Shown in pieces: positions 37,410-46,392 of a stretch of 64,000 nucleotides of DNA. This DNA is from Capnocytophaga sp. oral taxon 338 str. F0234 (GTDB lineage Bacteria > Bacteroidota > Bacteroidia > Flavobacteriales > Flavobacteriaceae): contig NZ_GL872413.1 of the NCBI RefSeq assembly GCF_000192225.1, positions 1,940,828 to 2,004,827 on the forward strand, in the 5' to 3' direction. The first letter of the stretch is position 1, and each line of letters opens with the position of its first letter. A program made the position numbers and the translations under genes. Below the pieces are notes generated by a model that worked only from the letters and a program-made list of their open reading frames with translations, was not told where the DNA came from and did no database searches.

Positions 37410-38708
37410 TTGGACACAGACTCGATAAGTCAATTTTTATCATCCCCTACAGCAGACTTGCTCATACGAGCATTCTTTTTTATCTTTCTTTTAGGGTGTT
37501 CTGCTCTTATCTCAGGAGCAGAAGTGGCATTGTTTTCTATCTCTCCTACTGACTTAGAGCAAGAAGAAGGGAAAATAAGTTCTTCAGATAGAATAGTTCT
37601 TCAATTACTTAAGAAGCCACAACGATTATTAGCTACCATACTTATAGCTAATAACTTAATCAATATATCTATAGTCTTAGTCTTTGCTCCTTTAGGAGAG
37701 TTTCTCTTGGGAAGCCTACCTATATGGCTTAAAACTATCTTTGATGTAGGAATTTTGACCTTTGTAATCTTACTCTGTGGAGAGATTCTTCCTAAGATAT
37801 ACGCTAATCGCAATAATCTCCTATTTGCTCGAAAGGTGTCTCCTATCATTAGAGGATTGGATATATTACTTTCTCCGATAAGTATTCCCATGACCTCGTT
37901 TACTACATTCATTAACAATAAAATACACAAAAGTTCTTCTATTTCTATAGGGCAGCTCTCTCAAGCGTTAGAACTTACTTCAGAGGAGGATACCACTCAG
38001 GAAGAACACAAGATACTTTCTGGGATTGTCTCTTTTGGTAATACAGACATTCGTGCAGTAATGCGTCCAAGAATAGATATATCTGCCATAGATGAAACGA
38101 TGACTTACCAAGAAGTACTTGCTTTTATTCAAGAAAACGGATATTCAAGAGTACCTGTATATCAGGAGAATATTGATAAAATTACAGGAATTATTTATGC
38201 AAAAGATCTGTTGCCATATCTTGATGAAAAAGATTTTGAATGGAATCAAATTAAGCGAAAAGCCTTTTTCGTCCCTGAAAATAAGAAGTTAGATGATTTA
38301 TTAGCTGAATTCCAACAAAAAAAGATTCATCTGGCTATAGTAGTTGATGAATATGGAGGAACTTTGGGAGTAGTCACTTTAGAGGATATTATAGAGGAAA
38401 TAGTAGGAGAAATAAGTGATGAGTATGATGCCGATGATTCCTTTTTCTCTAAGATAGATGAGCATAATTTCTTATTTGATGGAAAAACTTCCTTGAAGGA
38501 TTTTTACAGAATATTGAATATTAATGAAGAAAAACAAGAGAATTTTGAAAAGGTACGTGGGGAAAGTGAAACTATTGCAGGATTTCTTTTAGAGCTTATA
38601 GGGGTATTTCCTGAAAAAAAGCAAGTGGTTCTTTTCGAGGATTATACCTTCACAGTTGAAAATATTGATAAAAAACGAATAAAACAATTAAGAGTTACTA
38701 TCAAATGA
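37410..38708 (+). CDS. gldE: Gliding motility protein GldE (CNNM/CBS family)
   Basis: 432 residues starting at a TTG (M-D-T-D-S); no ATG is suitably placed. An N-terminal CNNM/DUF21 membrane domain (helices about 17-37, 66-88, 93-116, 130-148) is followed by a CBS pair (VMRPRIDISAIDETMTYQEV; AIVVDEYGGTLGVVTLEDII) and a CorC/HlyC domain. It is called GldE because gldD follows with a 4-bp overlap and mutY-ssb precede, as in Flavobacterium johnsoniae. GldE supports gliding and type IX-linked functions at the inner membrane. Confidence 0.9.
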   Translation: MDTDSISQFLSSPTADLLIRAFFFIFLLGCSALISGAEVALFSISPTDLEQEEGKISSSDRIVLQLLKKPQRLLATILIANNLINISIVLVFAPLGEFLLGSLPIWLKTIFDVGILTFVILLCGEILPKIYANRNNLLFARKVSPIIRGLDILLSPISIPMTSFTTFINNKIHKSSSISIGQLSQALELTSEEDTTQEEHKILSGIVSFGNTDIRAVMRPRIDISAIDETMTYQEVLAFIQENGYSRVPVYQENIDKITGIIYAKDLLPYLDEKDFEWNQIKRKAFFVPENKKLDDLLAEFQQKKIHLAIVVDEYGGTLGVVTLEDIIEEIVGEISDEYDADDSFFSKIDEHNFLFDGKTSLKDFYRILNINEEKQENFEKVRGESETIAGFLLELIGVFPEKKQVVLFEDYTFTVENIDKKRIKQLRVTIK

Positions 38709-39256
38709 TCTATAGAACTATTATTATTTGTATAGGGCTATTTTTAATAAGTTGTAATTCAGATGTACAACCAAAACCAAAGGCTTTTCTCCGCTTAGAG
38801 TACGGGGTACCTCAGTATGATACTTTGTCATTAGATTGTCCTTTTTCTTTTCAGAAAAACACGAATTCTAAATTGAGCAAACAGGATAATTGTAGTCTGA
38901 ATTTGGATTATCCTTCTATGAGAGCAACTATATATATAACCTATAAGCCTGTTAAGGATAATTTAACCAACCTACTTCGTGATGCCCAGAACTTTACTTA
39001 CGAACATACTATCAAGGCTACTAATATTATAGAACAACCTTACTTAAATGAGAAGGATAAAGTATATGGTATGTTTTATGAAGTTGATGGAAATGCTGCT
39101 TCTCAATCTCAATTCTATATTACAGATAGTACAAAGCATTTTATAACAGGATCCATTTATTTCAAGGTACGTCCTAATTTTGATTCTATCTATCCTGCAG
39201 CTATTTATTTAAAAAATGATATCCGTAAGATTATGGAAACAACTCACTGGAAATGA
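38705..39256 (+). CDS. gldD: Gliding motility lipoprotein GldD
   Basis: 183 residues. Lipobox LFLISCNSD with cysteine 17. FLRLEYGVPQYDTLSLDCPF is the GldD N-terminal signature, followed by LDYPSMRATIYITYKPVKDN and DRKIMETTHWK-like ending (IRKIMETTHWK). GldD is needed for gliding motility in Flavobacterium and is anchored in the cell envelope. Its start overlaps the gldE stop (ATGA) and its stop overlaps the next start (ATGA), so gldE, gldD and the Rieske-like gene are translationally coupled. Confidence 0.92.
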   Translation: MIYRTIIICIGLFLISCNSDVQPKPKAFLRLEYGVPQYDTLSLDCPFSFQKNTNSKLSKQDNCSLNLDYPSMRATIYITYKPVKDNLTNLLRDAQNFTYEHTIKATNIIEQPYLNEKDKVYGMFYEVDGNAASQSQFYITDSTKHFITGSIYFKVRPNFDSIYPAAIYLKNDIRKIMETTHWK

Positions 39257-39690
39257 ACATGAAGAATAAATATTTTTGCATGGTAGCTTTATTTTTATTG
39301 CTATTTATTGCTTGTAAAAAAAATGATATACAACGAAACCCTTTCCTACAAGAGGCTAAATTCAGTAGAACTATTAATCTTCGTTTGGTAGAATATAATA
39401 AACTTAAAATACCAGGGAATGCCGTGCTGATTGATAATATAGGGCTTAGAGGAGTTGTAGTGGCAAATGTGGGAAACAGTTATTACGCCTGGGATCGCGC
39501 TTGTCCTTCACAAGCGCTTTCTGAGTGTAGCCAAATGACTCTTGAAGATAATAATTATTTTATGTACTGCCCTTGTAATGGAGTACGATATAGTTTGCTT
39601 AATGGGCAACCTCAAACAGGGAATTCTCCCTATCCAATGCTTAATTATCAAGTAGTTACTAATGGTGATTTTCTAACAATATCTAACTAA
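39253..39690 (+). CDS. Rieske-like lipoprotein lacking the histidine ligands
   Basis: 145 residues. Lipobox LLLFIACKK with cysteine 21. The body has the outline of a Rieske [2Fe-2S] domain: YYAWDRACPSQ then YCPCNGVRYSLLNGQPQTG. But both ligand histidines are replaced, CxH by CPS and CxxH by CPCN, so it probably cannot hold a normal Rieske cluster. Several cysteines remain (DRAC, SEC, YCPC), which could form disulfides or bind another metal. It is coupled to gldD by ATGA, and ends immediately before the DUF6427 gene, which suggests a role at the envelope with gliding genes. Confidence 0.75.
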   Translation: MNMKNKYFCMVALFLLLFIACKKNDIQRNPFLQEAKFSRTINLRLVEYNKLKIPGNAVLIDNIGLRGVVVANVGNSYYAWDRACPSQALSECSQMTLEDNNYFMYCPCNGVRYSLLNGQPQTGNSPYPMLNYQVVTNGDFLTISN

Positions 39691-40608
39691 ATGTTTTATA
39701 ACTTTCTTAATACCACAAAGACAGCACGTTTATTCACCATATATGGAATAGGAGTATTGCAAATATTTTTATACAGATTTTCCTTGCTTTCTTTGCCTTT
39801 TTCTTTGGTAAATATATTAGAAACTATTTTTATATCTTTCTTATTATTAGTTGATATTTCTGTAATAACACTAATGGTTAGAAAAAATCAATTAAGTGAG
39901 GGAAATTTATTGGTGCCTTTCTTTTGGATTTTATTAGGTTCTCTCTTTCCAGAAGTTTATGTGGATGCTGCAATAATAGTTGCTAATACATGTATTTTAT
40001 TTTTATTTTATCAGATTATTAGTCTAAGAAATATAGATGGCAGAGAGGTCTTTTTTAATGCTTCTATGCTTATTTTTATAGCAAGTTTATTTTTTCTTCC
40101 TTCTATACTTTCATTATTGTTACTATGGATACATATTCTCATTTATCCAGGGAAGCGATTCAGAAATATGTTAATTCCTATGGTGTCTTTTATGCTTTTG
40201 TCTATTTTAATTTTAGCAATAGCAATCTCCTTAGACGTAGAAGAGAAATTGCTCCTCCACTTTCAATTTGTTCCTAATTTCTCTTTAGATTCCTATCTAC
40301 AATATAAGTATATTCCATTGGTGGGAATCCTTCTATTAACTATTACCATTACTTCTTGGGCTTTTTGGAAGCCTTACAAACGTTATTATTCAAGATTTCT
40401 CATAAAAATAGCTATCGTGGGTATCTTGGGGATTATTCTTTTTCCAGAAAAAAATGCAGTAGGATGGATATATCTGACCTTTCCTACTGCACTTTCTTTA
40501 ACTATAATTATTGGGCGGATTAGGCGCTATTGGTTGAGAGAGACCTTATTGTGGAGCTTTGCGTTTTTATCTCTTTCAGTGCTCATTTTTGGGACATATC
40601 TTGTCTAA
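39691..40608 (+). CDS. DUF6427-type multi-pass membrane protein
   Basis: 305 residues with about eight membrane helices and few charged loops. It starts 1 bp after the previous stop, so it is the last gene of the mutY-gldE-gldD run. In Flavobacteriia this position is held by a family named DUF6427, of unknown function; my call is from size, helix content and position. Its stop overlaps the stop of rseP on the other strand. The family often has a partner uracil-salvage gene nearby in relatives; none is here. Confidence 0.65.
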   Translation: MFYNFLNTTKTARLFTIYGIGVLQIFLYRFSLLSLPFSLVNILETIFISFLLLVDISVITLMVRKNQLSEGNLLVPFFWILLGSLFPEVYVDAAIIVANTCILFLFYQIISLRNIDGREVFFNASMLIFIASLFFLPSILSLLLLWIHILIYPGKRFRNMLIPMVSFMLLSILILAIAISLDVEEKLLLHFQFVPNFSLDSYLQYKYIPLVGILLLTITITSWAFWKPYKRYYSRFLIKIAIVGILGIILFPEKNAVGWIYLTFPTALSLTIIIGRIRRYWLRETLLWSFAFLSLSVLIFGTYLV

Positions 40609-41927
40609 TGCTTTCCTCCTGTAAGCCAACGATAAATATCATTTCCATTAGCATAAATAAGTAAGGCAAAAAGGATAATAATTCCTATCACTTGAGCATA
40701 TTCTAATACTTTTTCCTTAGGTTTTCTACCTGTTACTATTTCATAAAGTAGGAATACAATATGTCCTCCATCAAGAGCAGGAATAGGCAAAATATTCATG
40801 AAAGCTAATATAATAGAAATTAGCGCAGTACTTTCCCAAAAGCGTAACCAATCCCATTGAGCTTCAAACATTTTTGCCATAGCTCCAAAACCTCCTACTT
40901 GACTTGCCCCCTTCTTGGTGAAGATATATTTAAATTGGACAATATAATCATGTAATGTCCAATAGCCATAACTGATACCCGTTTTTATAGCTTGAAAGAA
41001 GGAGTAATTCACATGAGTACTTTTACTATCATAGAAATGACCTCCCATTATTCCTAAGAGCCCATTTTCAGGAATAATAGTAAGATCCTTTACCTCACCA
41101 TTTCTAAGTACCTGAATCTTATTTTCTCCTTCAATAAGATAATCTTTTACCTGATCAAAGAAAGAAGTCTTATTTCCATTAATATCTATGATATGATCAC
41201 CTTTTTCCATTCCTGCTTTTCGAGCAGGAGAATCTACTAAAACAGAGTCAATTTCAGTAGTCCTACGCTTGATAAAAGAGAGAGGAGTTTTATCATTACG
41301 AAATACTTGCATGCCGATACTATCTGGAACACTAATAGTCTGAATGCTACCATCCGCTTTCTGTACAGTAATATTCTCTACTTTACGTACTAAAATCATC
41401 CTATTGATAGAAAAAGTATCATTCAAATCAGTCCCATTGACTTTCAGAGGAATATCTCCATTTGAGAAACCATAAGATTTCATAGTATCACTTACTTCAT
41501 ATCCGTGAGGTACATCACTGGGGCGAAGTTCATCTCTCCCCCAAACACCAAAAATCATGGCATAGATAAAGAATCCCAATATAAGATTGACAGTAACACC
41601 TCCCACCATGATAATAAGTCGTTGCCAAGCAGGTTTGCTTCTGAATTCCCAGGGTTCAGCAGGTTTTGCCAGTTGTTCCTTATCCATACTTTCATCTATC
41701 ATTCCAGCTATTTTTACATACCCTCCCAGAGGAAGCCACCCTATTCCATAGATAGTCTCTCCAATTTTCTTTTTGAACAGTGCAAATTTTACATCAAAAA
41801 ATAGAAAAAATTTTTCTACTCTTGTTTTAAATAATTTGGCTGGAATAAAATGCCCTAACTCATGCAGAATCACTATGATAGACAGGCTTAATAACAATTG
41901 TCCTACTCTGATGAAAAATGTCTCCAT
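40605..41927 (-). CDS. rseP: RIP metalloprotease RseP (site-2 protease)
   Basis: 440 residues from the ATG at 41927; the in-frame ATG at 41948 lies inside the -7 box. Zinc motif HELGH at residues 22-26 in the first helix, a central PDZ-like region with SPARKAGMEKGDHIIDINGN, and the second catalytic motif NILPIPALDGGHIVFLLYE near the C-terminus. It cleaves membrane-bound regulators in the inner membrane during envelope stress. It is monocistronic here; dxr, its common neighbour, is absent. Confidence 0.95.
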   Translation of the reverse strand: METFFIRVGQLLLSLSIIVILHELGHFIPAKLFKTRVEKFFLFFDVKFALFKKKIGETIYGIGWLPLGGYVKIAGMIDESMDKEQLAKPAEPWEFRSKPAWQRLIIMVGGVTVNLILGFFIYAMIFGVWGRDELRPSDVPHGYEVSDTMKSYGFSNGDIPLKVNGTDLNDTFSINRMILVRKVENITVQKADGSIQTISVPDSIGMQVFRNDKTPLSFIKRRTTEIDSVLVDSPARKAGMEKGDHIIDINGNKTSFFDQVKDYLIEGENKIQVLRNGEVKDLTIIPENGLLGIMGGHFYDSKSTHVNYSFFQAIKTGISYGYWTLHDYIVQFKYIFTKKGASQVGGFGAMAKMFEAQWDWLRFWESTALISIILAFMNILPIPALDGGHIVFLLYEIVTGRKPKEKVLEYAQVIGIIILFALLIYANGNDIYRWLTGGKH

Positions 41928-41945
41928 TGTAAAAAAATTAATGTG

Positions 41946-41953
41946 CAAAAATA
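41946..41953 (-). promoter_or_regulatory. -7 box of rseP
   Basis: Minus strand TATTTTTG. It excludes the ATG at 41948 and supports 41927. Confidence 0.55.
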
Positions 41954-42111
41954 CTCTTTTATTTTATATCAAAGTTAAAAAAATATGTTAATTGTAGTAT
42001 TAGTTAATAGTAAAGGGTATAATTCCTACCTAAAAATAAAGTTATATTTATGTTGTAAATCACAAATAAGGTTAAATATTATATTTTTTTCTTAATAAGT
42101 GCTGATAAAGT

Positions 42112-42142
42112 TTTGTCGTATTTAAAAAGAAAAATACCTTTG
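42112..42142 (+). promoter_or_regulatory. Promoter of the coiled-coil protein gene
   Basis: TTTG at 42112-42115 and TACCTTTG at 42135-42142, 19-bp spacer. Confidence 0.65.
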
Positions 42143-42163
42143 CACCCAATTAATATAAATATC

Positions 42164-42793
42164 ATGAAGAAAATTGGAATTATTTTATCCTTACTGGTAA
42201 CTTCTTTTGCCTCAGCACAGGTTGATTCTCTAAAGTTAAATGCTGTGAATAATGAACAGAAAATAGAAGAGGTTAAGTCAAAGATAGAAGAAGAGAAAAA
42301 ACAACAAGAGATTATTAAAAGAGGGGAAGAAGAACAGGAATTGGCTGAAAAGGAATTAAAACTCAAAGAGCGGCAACAAAAGGAAGCTGAAAGACAGCAA
42401 AAAGAAGCTGAAAGGCAACAGAGAGAGGCAGAGAGATTACAGAAAAGAGCTCAACAGCAAGTCGCTAAGGAGCAAAAACTAAAAGAAAAGCAACTAAAAC
42501 AGCAAGAAAAGGCACAGAGAAAAGCACAGAAAGAGGCTATAGCAGCCCAAAAGCGTGCAGAAAAACGATTAAAAATACAAGATAAAATAGCTAAGTCAAA
42601 AATTAAGCTGAATAAAGCAAAAGCCAATTATGACAAGGAAAAGCTTAATCTTGAAAGAGAAATATCAAGAGGAAATTTGTCAGCAGAAAAAGAACTTAAA
42701 TTTCGAACTAAAATACTTAAAAAGGAATCAAAACTTATAGATGCACAATCTGATTTGAAAAATCTAGAAATAGAACTAGAAAGATTAAGATAA
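42164..42793 (+). CDS. Secreted coiled-coil protein
   Basis: 209 residues from the ATG at 42164 (MKKIGIILSLLVTSFASAQ), placed after the promoter. After the signal peptide almost the whole chain is a Lys/Glu/Gln/Ala-rich helix. The centre carries short heptad-like repeats (KEAERQQKEAERQQREAERL). No enzymatic domain. It resembles low-complexity periplasmic coiled-coil proteins common in Bacteroidota, whose role is not known. Low-complexity makes homology calls unreliable. Confidence 0.75.
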   Translation: MKKIGIILSLLVTSFASAQVDSLKLNAVNNEQKIEEVKSKIEEEKKQQEIIKRGEEEQELAEKELKLKERQQKEAERQQKEAERQQREAERLQKRAQQQVAKEQKLKEKQLKQQEKAQRKAQKEAIAAQKRAEKRLKIQDKIAKSKIKLNKAKANYDKEKLNLEREISRGNLSAEKELKFRTKILKKESKLIDAQSDLKNLEIELERLR

Positions 42794-42821
42794 AAGGATT
42801 TTTAGTCATAATATTATAAAT

Positions 42822-42856
42822 AAGGAGAGGATTTTTTTAAGGTCTCTCCTTTTTCT
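42822..42856 (+). terminator. Terminator between convergent genes
   Basis: AAGGAGAG (42822-42829) pairs with CTCTCCTT (42844-42851), followed by TTTCTTT. It overlaps the 3' end of the YiiX-like gene on the other strand. Confidence 0.6.
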
Positions 42857-43523
42857 TTGGATAGGTATTGATAATAATTTTGAAATATTGAGGATTGTAT
42901 AATGTCTTCATGCTGTAGAAAGTTTCTTTCCTAGCTTTTTTTTCTGTAGGGAAGTTTACAAAGTGGAGGTCATTATCTATAATCTGATAAATAAGTTCAC
43001 TGCAATACAATTCAGAAGGATCATCAATAATACCTAAATGATCGAAAGAAACTTTTTTTTGTAAATAATATTGGGCGCGCTTTATAATTTCTCTTCCTTG
43101 GGAAGGAGTTATTTTATTAAGACGGACAATTAGTATCTTTCCAGGTATGGAGTATTTTAAGAACATTTGTAAGGATTGTGTCTGTACCCCCTCTATTGGA
43201 CTAACATTGGAGGAAAGGGAATGAATTACCCACCATTGGTTATCTTTACGATAAAGAATACCTGAGTGGGTAACATCATAGGAATCTCCATTAAGCTTAT
43301 CGGCAATAATATCACTAAAAAAACCATATCCTCGGCGAAGGATGATATCTCCTTCTTGAAGTTTTTCTACCTCTTTAGTGCTTAATCGGGGAAATTCAAT
43401 ATTTTTTATCACCAACCGTTTTTCTTCTTGAGTATCTATCCAAAAGAATAGATGAAATCCTCCCCATATAGATAACGAAAAAATCCCAAAGAAGAGGAAG
43501 AACTGTTTAATTCTTTTTTTCAT
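42837..43523 (-). CDS. YiiX-like NlpC/P60-fold hydrolase
   Basis: 228 residues. An N-terminal membrane anchor (about 9-29) is followed by a permuted NlpC/P60 (YiiX/DUF830) domain: LQEGDIILRRGYGFFSDII, YDVTHSGILYRKDNQWWVIH (catalytic-type His) and DPSELYCSELIYQII with the active-type cysteine. Members act as peptidases or amidases at the envelope. The substrate is unknown. It sits 34 bp behind the DUF4878 gene and could be co-transcribed with it. Confidence 0.82.
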   Translation of the reverse strand: MKKRIKQFFLFFGIFSLSIWGGFHLFFWIDTQEEKRLVIKNIEFPRLSTKEVEKLQEGDIILRRGYGFFSDIIADKLNGDSYDVTHSGILYRKDNQWWVIHSLSSNVSPIEGVQTQSLQMFLKYSIPGKILIVRLNKITPSQGREIIKRAQYYLQKKVSFDHLGIIDDPSELYCSELIYQIIDNDLHFVNFPTEKKARKETFYSMKTLYNPQYFKIIINTYPKKKERP

Positions 43524-43557
43524 CTTGGGATTTTAATATTGAATGAGTAATAGCTAA

Positions 43558-44040
43558 CTAGTCTTCTTCTGTAGAAGGAATTGAATCTTGAGAGGCTTCA
43601 TTCTCATGTTCAGGAGTATCAATTTCCATATCATCAGATGAATGGTCATCTCCGTCTTCGTGGTGCATTCCATTTTCTTTTCCTTGTTCCTTATTGATAG
43701 AAACGAGCCATTTCCCTTTTATTTTCTTAAGGTCAAGAGATTCTTCTTTATCAGAGCCTTCGGCTTTATAGAATACTTTTGCAGTATCTCCATTCTCTTC
43801 TACTTTGGTGATGGTAAAAGATTTTATATCCTTTTCCTTTGGTTTTTCTCCTTTAGAGAAACTTTCCAGCATACCTATAAGGTCTCCTGTTTTCTCATCA
43901 CAATATTTTTTAGCTTCTTTAAAATCACCAGCATTAATAGCTTTTAAGAACTTTTCAGCAACTGCTTTAGGAGAATTTCCAGAACAAGAAGCAAGCATTA
44001 AACTTCCCAATAATAGGAATGTAATAAGGATTTTTTTCAT
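43558..44040 (-). CDS. DUF4878 lipoprotein
   Basis: 160 residues. Lipobox LMLASCSGN with cysteine 19. The DUF4878 (lumazine-binding-like, NTF2 fold) core is SPKAVAEKFLKAINAGDFKE, AKKYCDEKTGDLI and GKWLVSINKE. A long acidic His/Asp/Glu tail (HHEDGDDHSSDDMEIDTPEH) may bind cations. It is 20 bp behind ackA. The function is unknown. Confidence 0.85.
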   Translation of the reverse strand: MKKILITFLLLGSLMLASCSGNSPKAVAEKFLKAINAGDFKEAKKYCDEKTGDLIGMLESFSKGEKPKEKDIKSFTITKVEENGDTAKVFYKAEGSDKEESLDLKKIKGKWLVSINKEQGKENGMHHEDGDDHSSDDMEIDTPEHENEASQDSIPSTEED

Positions 44041-44060
44041 GTGTATAAAATTATTAAAAA

Positions 44061-45260
44061 TTAAACAAGGGAAAGCACATCACGGGCAATTTGAAGTTCT
44101 TCATTGGTAGCAACGATAACTATTTTTACCTTGCTATCAGAGGCTTGAATTTCTACGATGTCACTTGGATGATTGAGTTGCTTATTCTTGTCAGGGTCAA
44201 TCTTAATTCCGAAAGTCTCCAATCCTTCACAAACAGCTTTACGAATCATAGCAGAATTCTCTCCTATACCTGCAGTGAAGATAAGGGAATCTACTCCACC
44301 AAGAGCAATCATATAAGCCCCAATGAATTTCTTAACACGGTAGGCATACATGTCCAAGCAGAGATTACCTTTAGGGTCATTTTGATTAACAAGTGTTTCC
44401 AAATCACGTGCATCAGGACTGCCAATAAGCCCCTTCATCCCACTTTCACTATTTAGTATTTTAGAGATTTCTTGAGTAGAGAGACCTTTTTCTCCTAAGA
44501 AAAAGATTACAGTACTATCAATATTACCAGCTCGAGTACCCATAATAAGTCCATCTCCAGGACCAAATCCCATAGAGGTATCTATACAGTGACCTTCTTC
44601 ATTCACAGCAGCCATGCTAGCACCATTGCCAAGGTGAAGGGTGATGTTTTTCATGTGAGGGTTGTTAAAATGGCGGCGTGTGCGTGCATCTACATACTTA
44701 TGGCTAATACCATGAAAACCATATACACGAATTCTATCCTCAGTATAATAATGGTTAGGGATAGCATAACGATAGGCTCTCTCAGGCATGGTCTGGTGGA
44801 AGGCGGTATCAAAAACAACAAAGTTCTCAGTTTCTTTAGGAAATGTTTTCATAGCAGCTTCAATTCCTATGATATTAGCTGGATTATGCAAAGGTGCTAA
44901 AGGAATTCCTTTACGAAGTTCTTCCATTACCTCCGGAGTTACACGCTTTGGAGTAGTATATTTACCTCCATGAACACCTCTGTGTCCGATATATTTTACC
45001 TCATTAATAGATTTGATAACTCCAACTTCATTGTCGGTAAGGTAAGCAGCCATTTCTTTAAATGCTACTTCATGATTATCAAAATGCATTTCCTTACTTA
45101 CCTTGTACTTTTCTCCATTTTTCCAATATTCATGGGTGATTTTACCTTGTTCAAGACCAATTCGTTCGGCAAGCCCTTTAGCAAGGACAGATTCAGTATC
45201 CATTTCAATAAGTTGATATTTGAAAGAGGAACTACCTCCGTTAATAATGAGTATTTTCAT
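44061..45260 (-). CDS. ackA: Acetate kinase
   Basis: 399 residues, standard size. NGGSSSFKYQL begins the ASKHA fold; GHRGVHGG, FDTAFHQTMPERAYRYA, HLGNGASMAA, GTRAGNIDS and FTAGIGENSAMIRKAV are all present. It makes ATP and acetate from acetyl phosphate. The phosphotransacetylase gene, its usual neighbour, is not in the window, which is unusual. It lies 33 bp after the DUF3127 gene. Confidence 0.96.
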   Translation of the reverse strand: MKILIINGGSSSFKYQLIEMDTESVLAKGLAERIGLEQGKITHEYWKNGEKYKVSKEMHFDNHEVAFKEMAAYLTDNEVGVIKSINEVKYIGHRGVHGGKYTTPKRVTPEVMEELRKGIPLAPLHNPANIIGIEAAMKTFPKETENFVVFDTAFHQTMPERAYRYAIPNHYYTEDRIRVYGFHGISHKYVDARTRRHFNNPHMKNITLHLGNGASMAAVNEEGHCIDTSMGFGPGDGLIMGTRAGNIDSTVIFFLGEKGLSTQEISKILNSESGMKGLIGSPDARDLETLVNQNDPKGNLCLDMYAYRVKKFIGAYMIALGGVDSLIFTAGIGENSAMIRKAVCEGLETFGIKIDPDKNKQLNHPSDIVEIQASDSKVKIVIVATNEELQIARDVLSLV

Positions 45261-45293
45261 CGTTTCTATTATTTATATATTTGTATTAATTTG

Positions 45294-45698
45294 TTAAAAA
45301 GGAAGCCCATCATCCTCTAAGTCATCTCCTGTTGTTTGTGCCTTAGGGGTAAAAGTTTGTTCAGTGGTAGTTGGTGCCATAGGAGGAGGGGTAGGCTGTG
45401 CCTGTATAGACTGAGAGGCAGTTTCTACATTTACAATACGCCAGGCAACTAATGAATTAAAATACTTCACTTCTCCTTGAGGATTTGTCCATTCACGTCC
45501 ACGAATATCAAAAGTTACTTTTACAACTTGTCCAGGTTGGTAGCCATTAAGTAATTCGCAATTTCCTTGTGTGAAATCAAGGGAAATAGTCTGTGGATAT
45601 TGTTCTTCAGTAACAATAATAAGCTCTCTCTTTTGAAAGCCATTTGCTCCAAAAGTCTGTATAGGAGTAATAACTTTAATACGTCCTTGTATTTCCAT
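45294..45698 (-). CDS. DUF3127 OB-fold protein with SSB-like acidic tail
   Basis: 134 residues. The N-terminal ~90 residues are an OB-like fold (MEIQGRIKVITPIQTFGANG, KRELIIVTEEQYPQTISLDF, GQVVKVTFDIRGREW) matching DUF3127. A Pro/Thr/Gln-rich linker follows and the chain ends DDLEDDGLPF, very like the C-terminal tip of bacterial SSB that binds repair and replication partners. It suggests a single-strand nucleic acid role. The window's own ssb lacks such a tip. Confidence 0.85.
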   Translation of the reverse strand: MEIQGRIKVITPIQTFGANGFQKRELIIVTEEQYPQTISLDFTQGNCELLNGYQPGQVVKVTFDIRGREWTNPQGEVKYFNSLVAWRIVNVETASQSIQAQPTPPPMAPTTTEQTFTPKAQTTGDDLEDDGLPF

Positions 45699-45825
45699 GA
45701 GGTTTATTTTTTTATATATGATTAAATTAATAGTCCAGTTTTAAGTGTTCAAAAAATAAAGTTGCCACAAAGGTACTAAAAAAATACGGAATATTAATGG
45801 TTCTTTTAGAAAATATTTTATGAGA

Positions 45826-46392
45826 TTATTTGTTAGCTTTTTCTTTTCTTTCACGTTTGTAAATGTGCTTAAGTTTTTTAGCGATGAATTTATTTAAATC
45901 TTTGCCTTTTACAGTATAAGTATTTAGCAGGAGAACAGGAGCAATAACTCCAAAAGAAAGCCCCAAAGTAATAAAGCCTGTTTGTATAGCAAGCTTAATA
46001 GTTTCAAAGATAGTTTCTAAAGTCTGATCATGTTCGTGAGTAATAGTAACAATCTTAACAAGTCCCATCATAAATTCATAGCCGGACTTACCAGGAATCA
46101 TATTGATTACTGCAGGAATGGTAAAAACCATAGGCGGAGTGTGTACTCTATGAGCAAAATACATACCCAGGAATCCTACTACACAAGCTCCTATGAAAGA
46201 AGCTATTACTACTTGTTCAGGAATGATTGTTTTGATAAGGAGGAACTTAGTACTCCATCCTATAGCCCCTAATAGAGCAGTAGCCCATAGAGCTCTATGA
46301 GGAGTATTGAAAAGGAGCGCAAAACCTATGGACACCCACATAGACCAGAAAATACGTTCTGATAAAAGACAAAAAGCATCAAAGAAGTTCAT
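45826..46392 (-). CDS. ThrE-like membrane protein, small subunit (DUF3815)
   Basis: 188 residues from the ATG at 46392, overlapping the previous gene by 14 bp; a start at 46425 is possible but would overlap more. Four to five helices, with RHALWATALLGAIGW-like core (RALWATALLGAIGW) and VFTIPAVINMIPGKSGYEFM, match the DUF3815 half of the two-part threonine/serine exporter family. It probably works with the DUF1212 protein encoded just upstream. Substrate is inferred only from the family. Confidence 0.8.
   Translation of the reverse strand: MNFFDAFCLLSERIFWSMWVSIGFALLFNTPHRALWATALLGAIGWSTKFLLIKTIIPEQVVIASFIGACVVGFLGMYFAHRVHTPPMVFTIPAVINMIPGKSGYEFMMGLVKIVTITHEHDQTLETIFETIKLAIQTGFITLGLSFGVIAPVLLLNTYTVKGKDLNKFIAKKLKHIYKRERKEKANK

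Noticed and set aside
42250-42560. Internal short repeats in the coiled-coil gene read as a DNA repeat array
   Set aside because: They are heptad-like codon repeats of a coiled coil, not a CRISPR or satellite; spacing and spacers do not fit.
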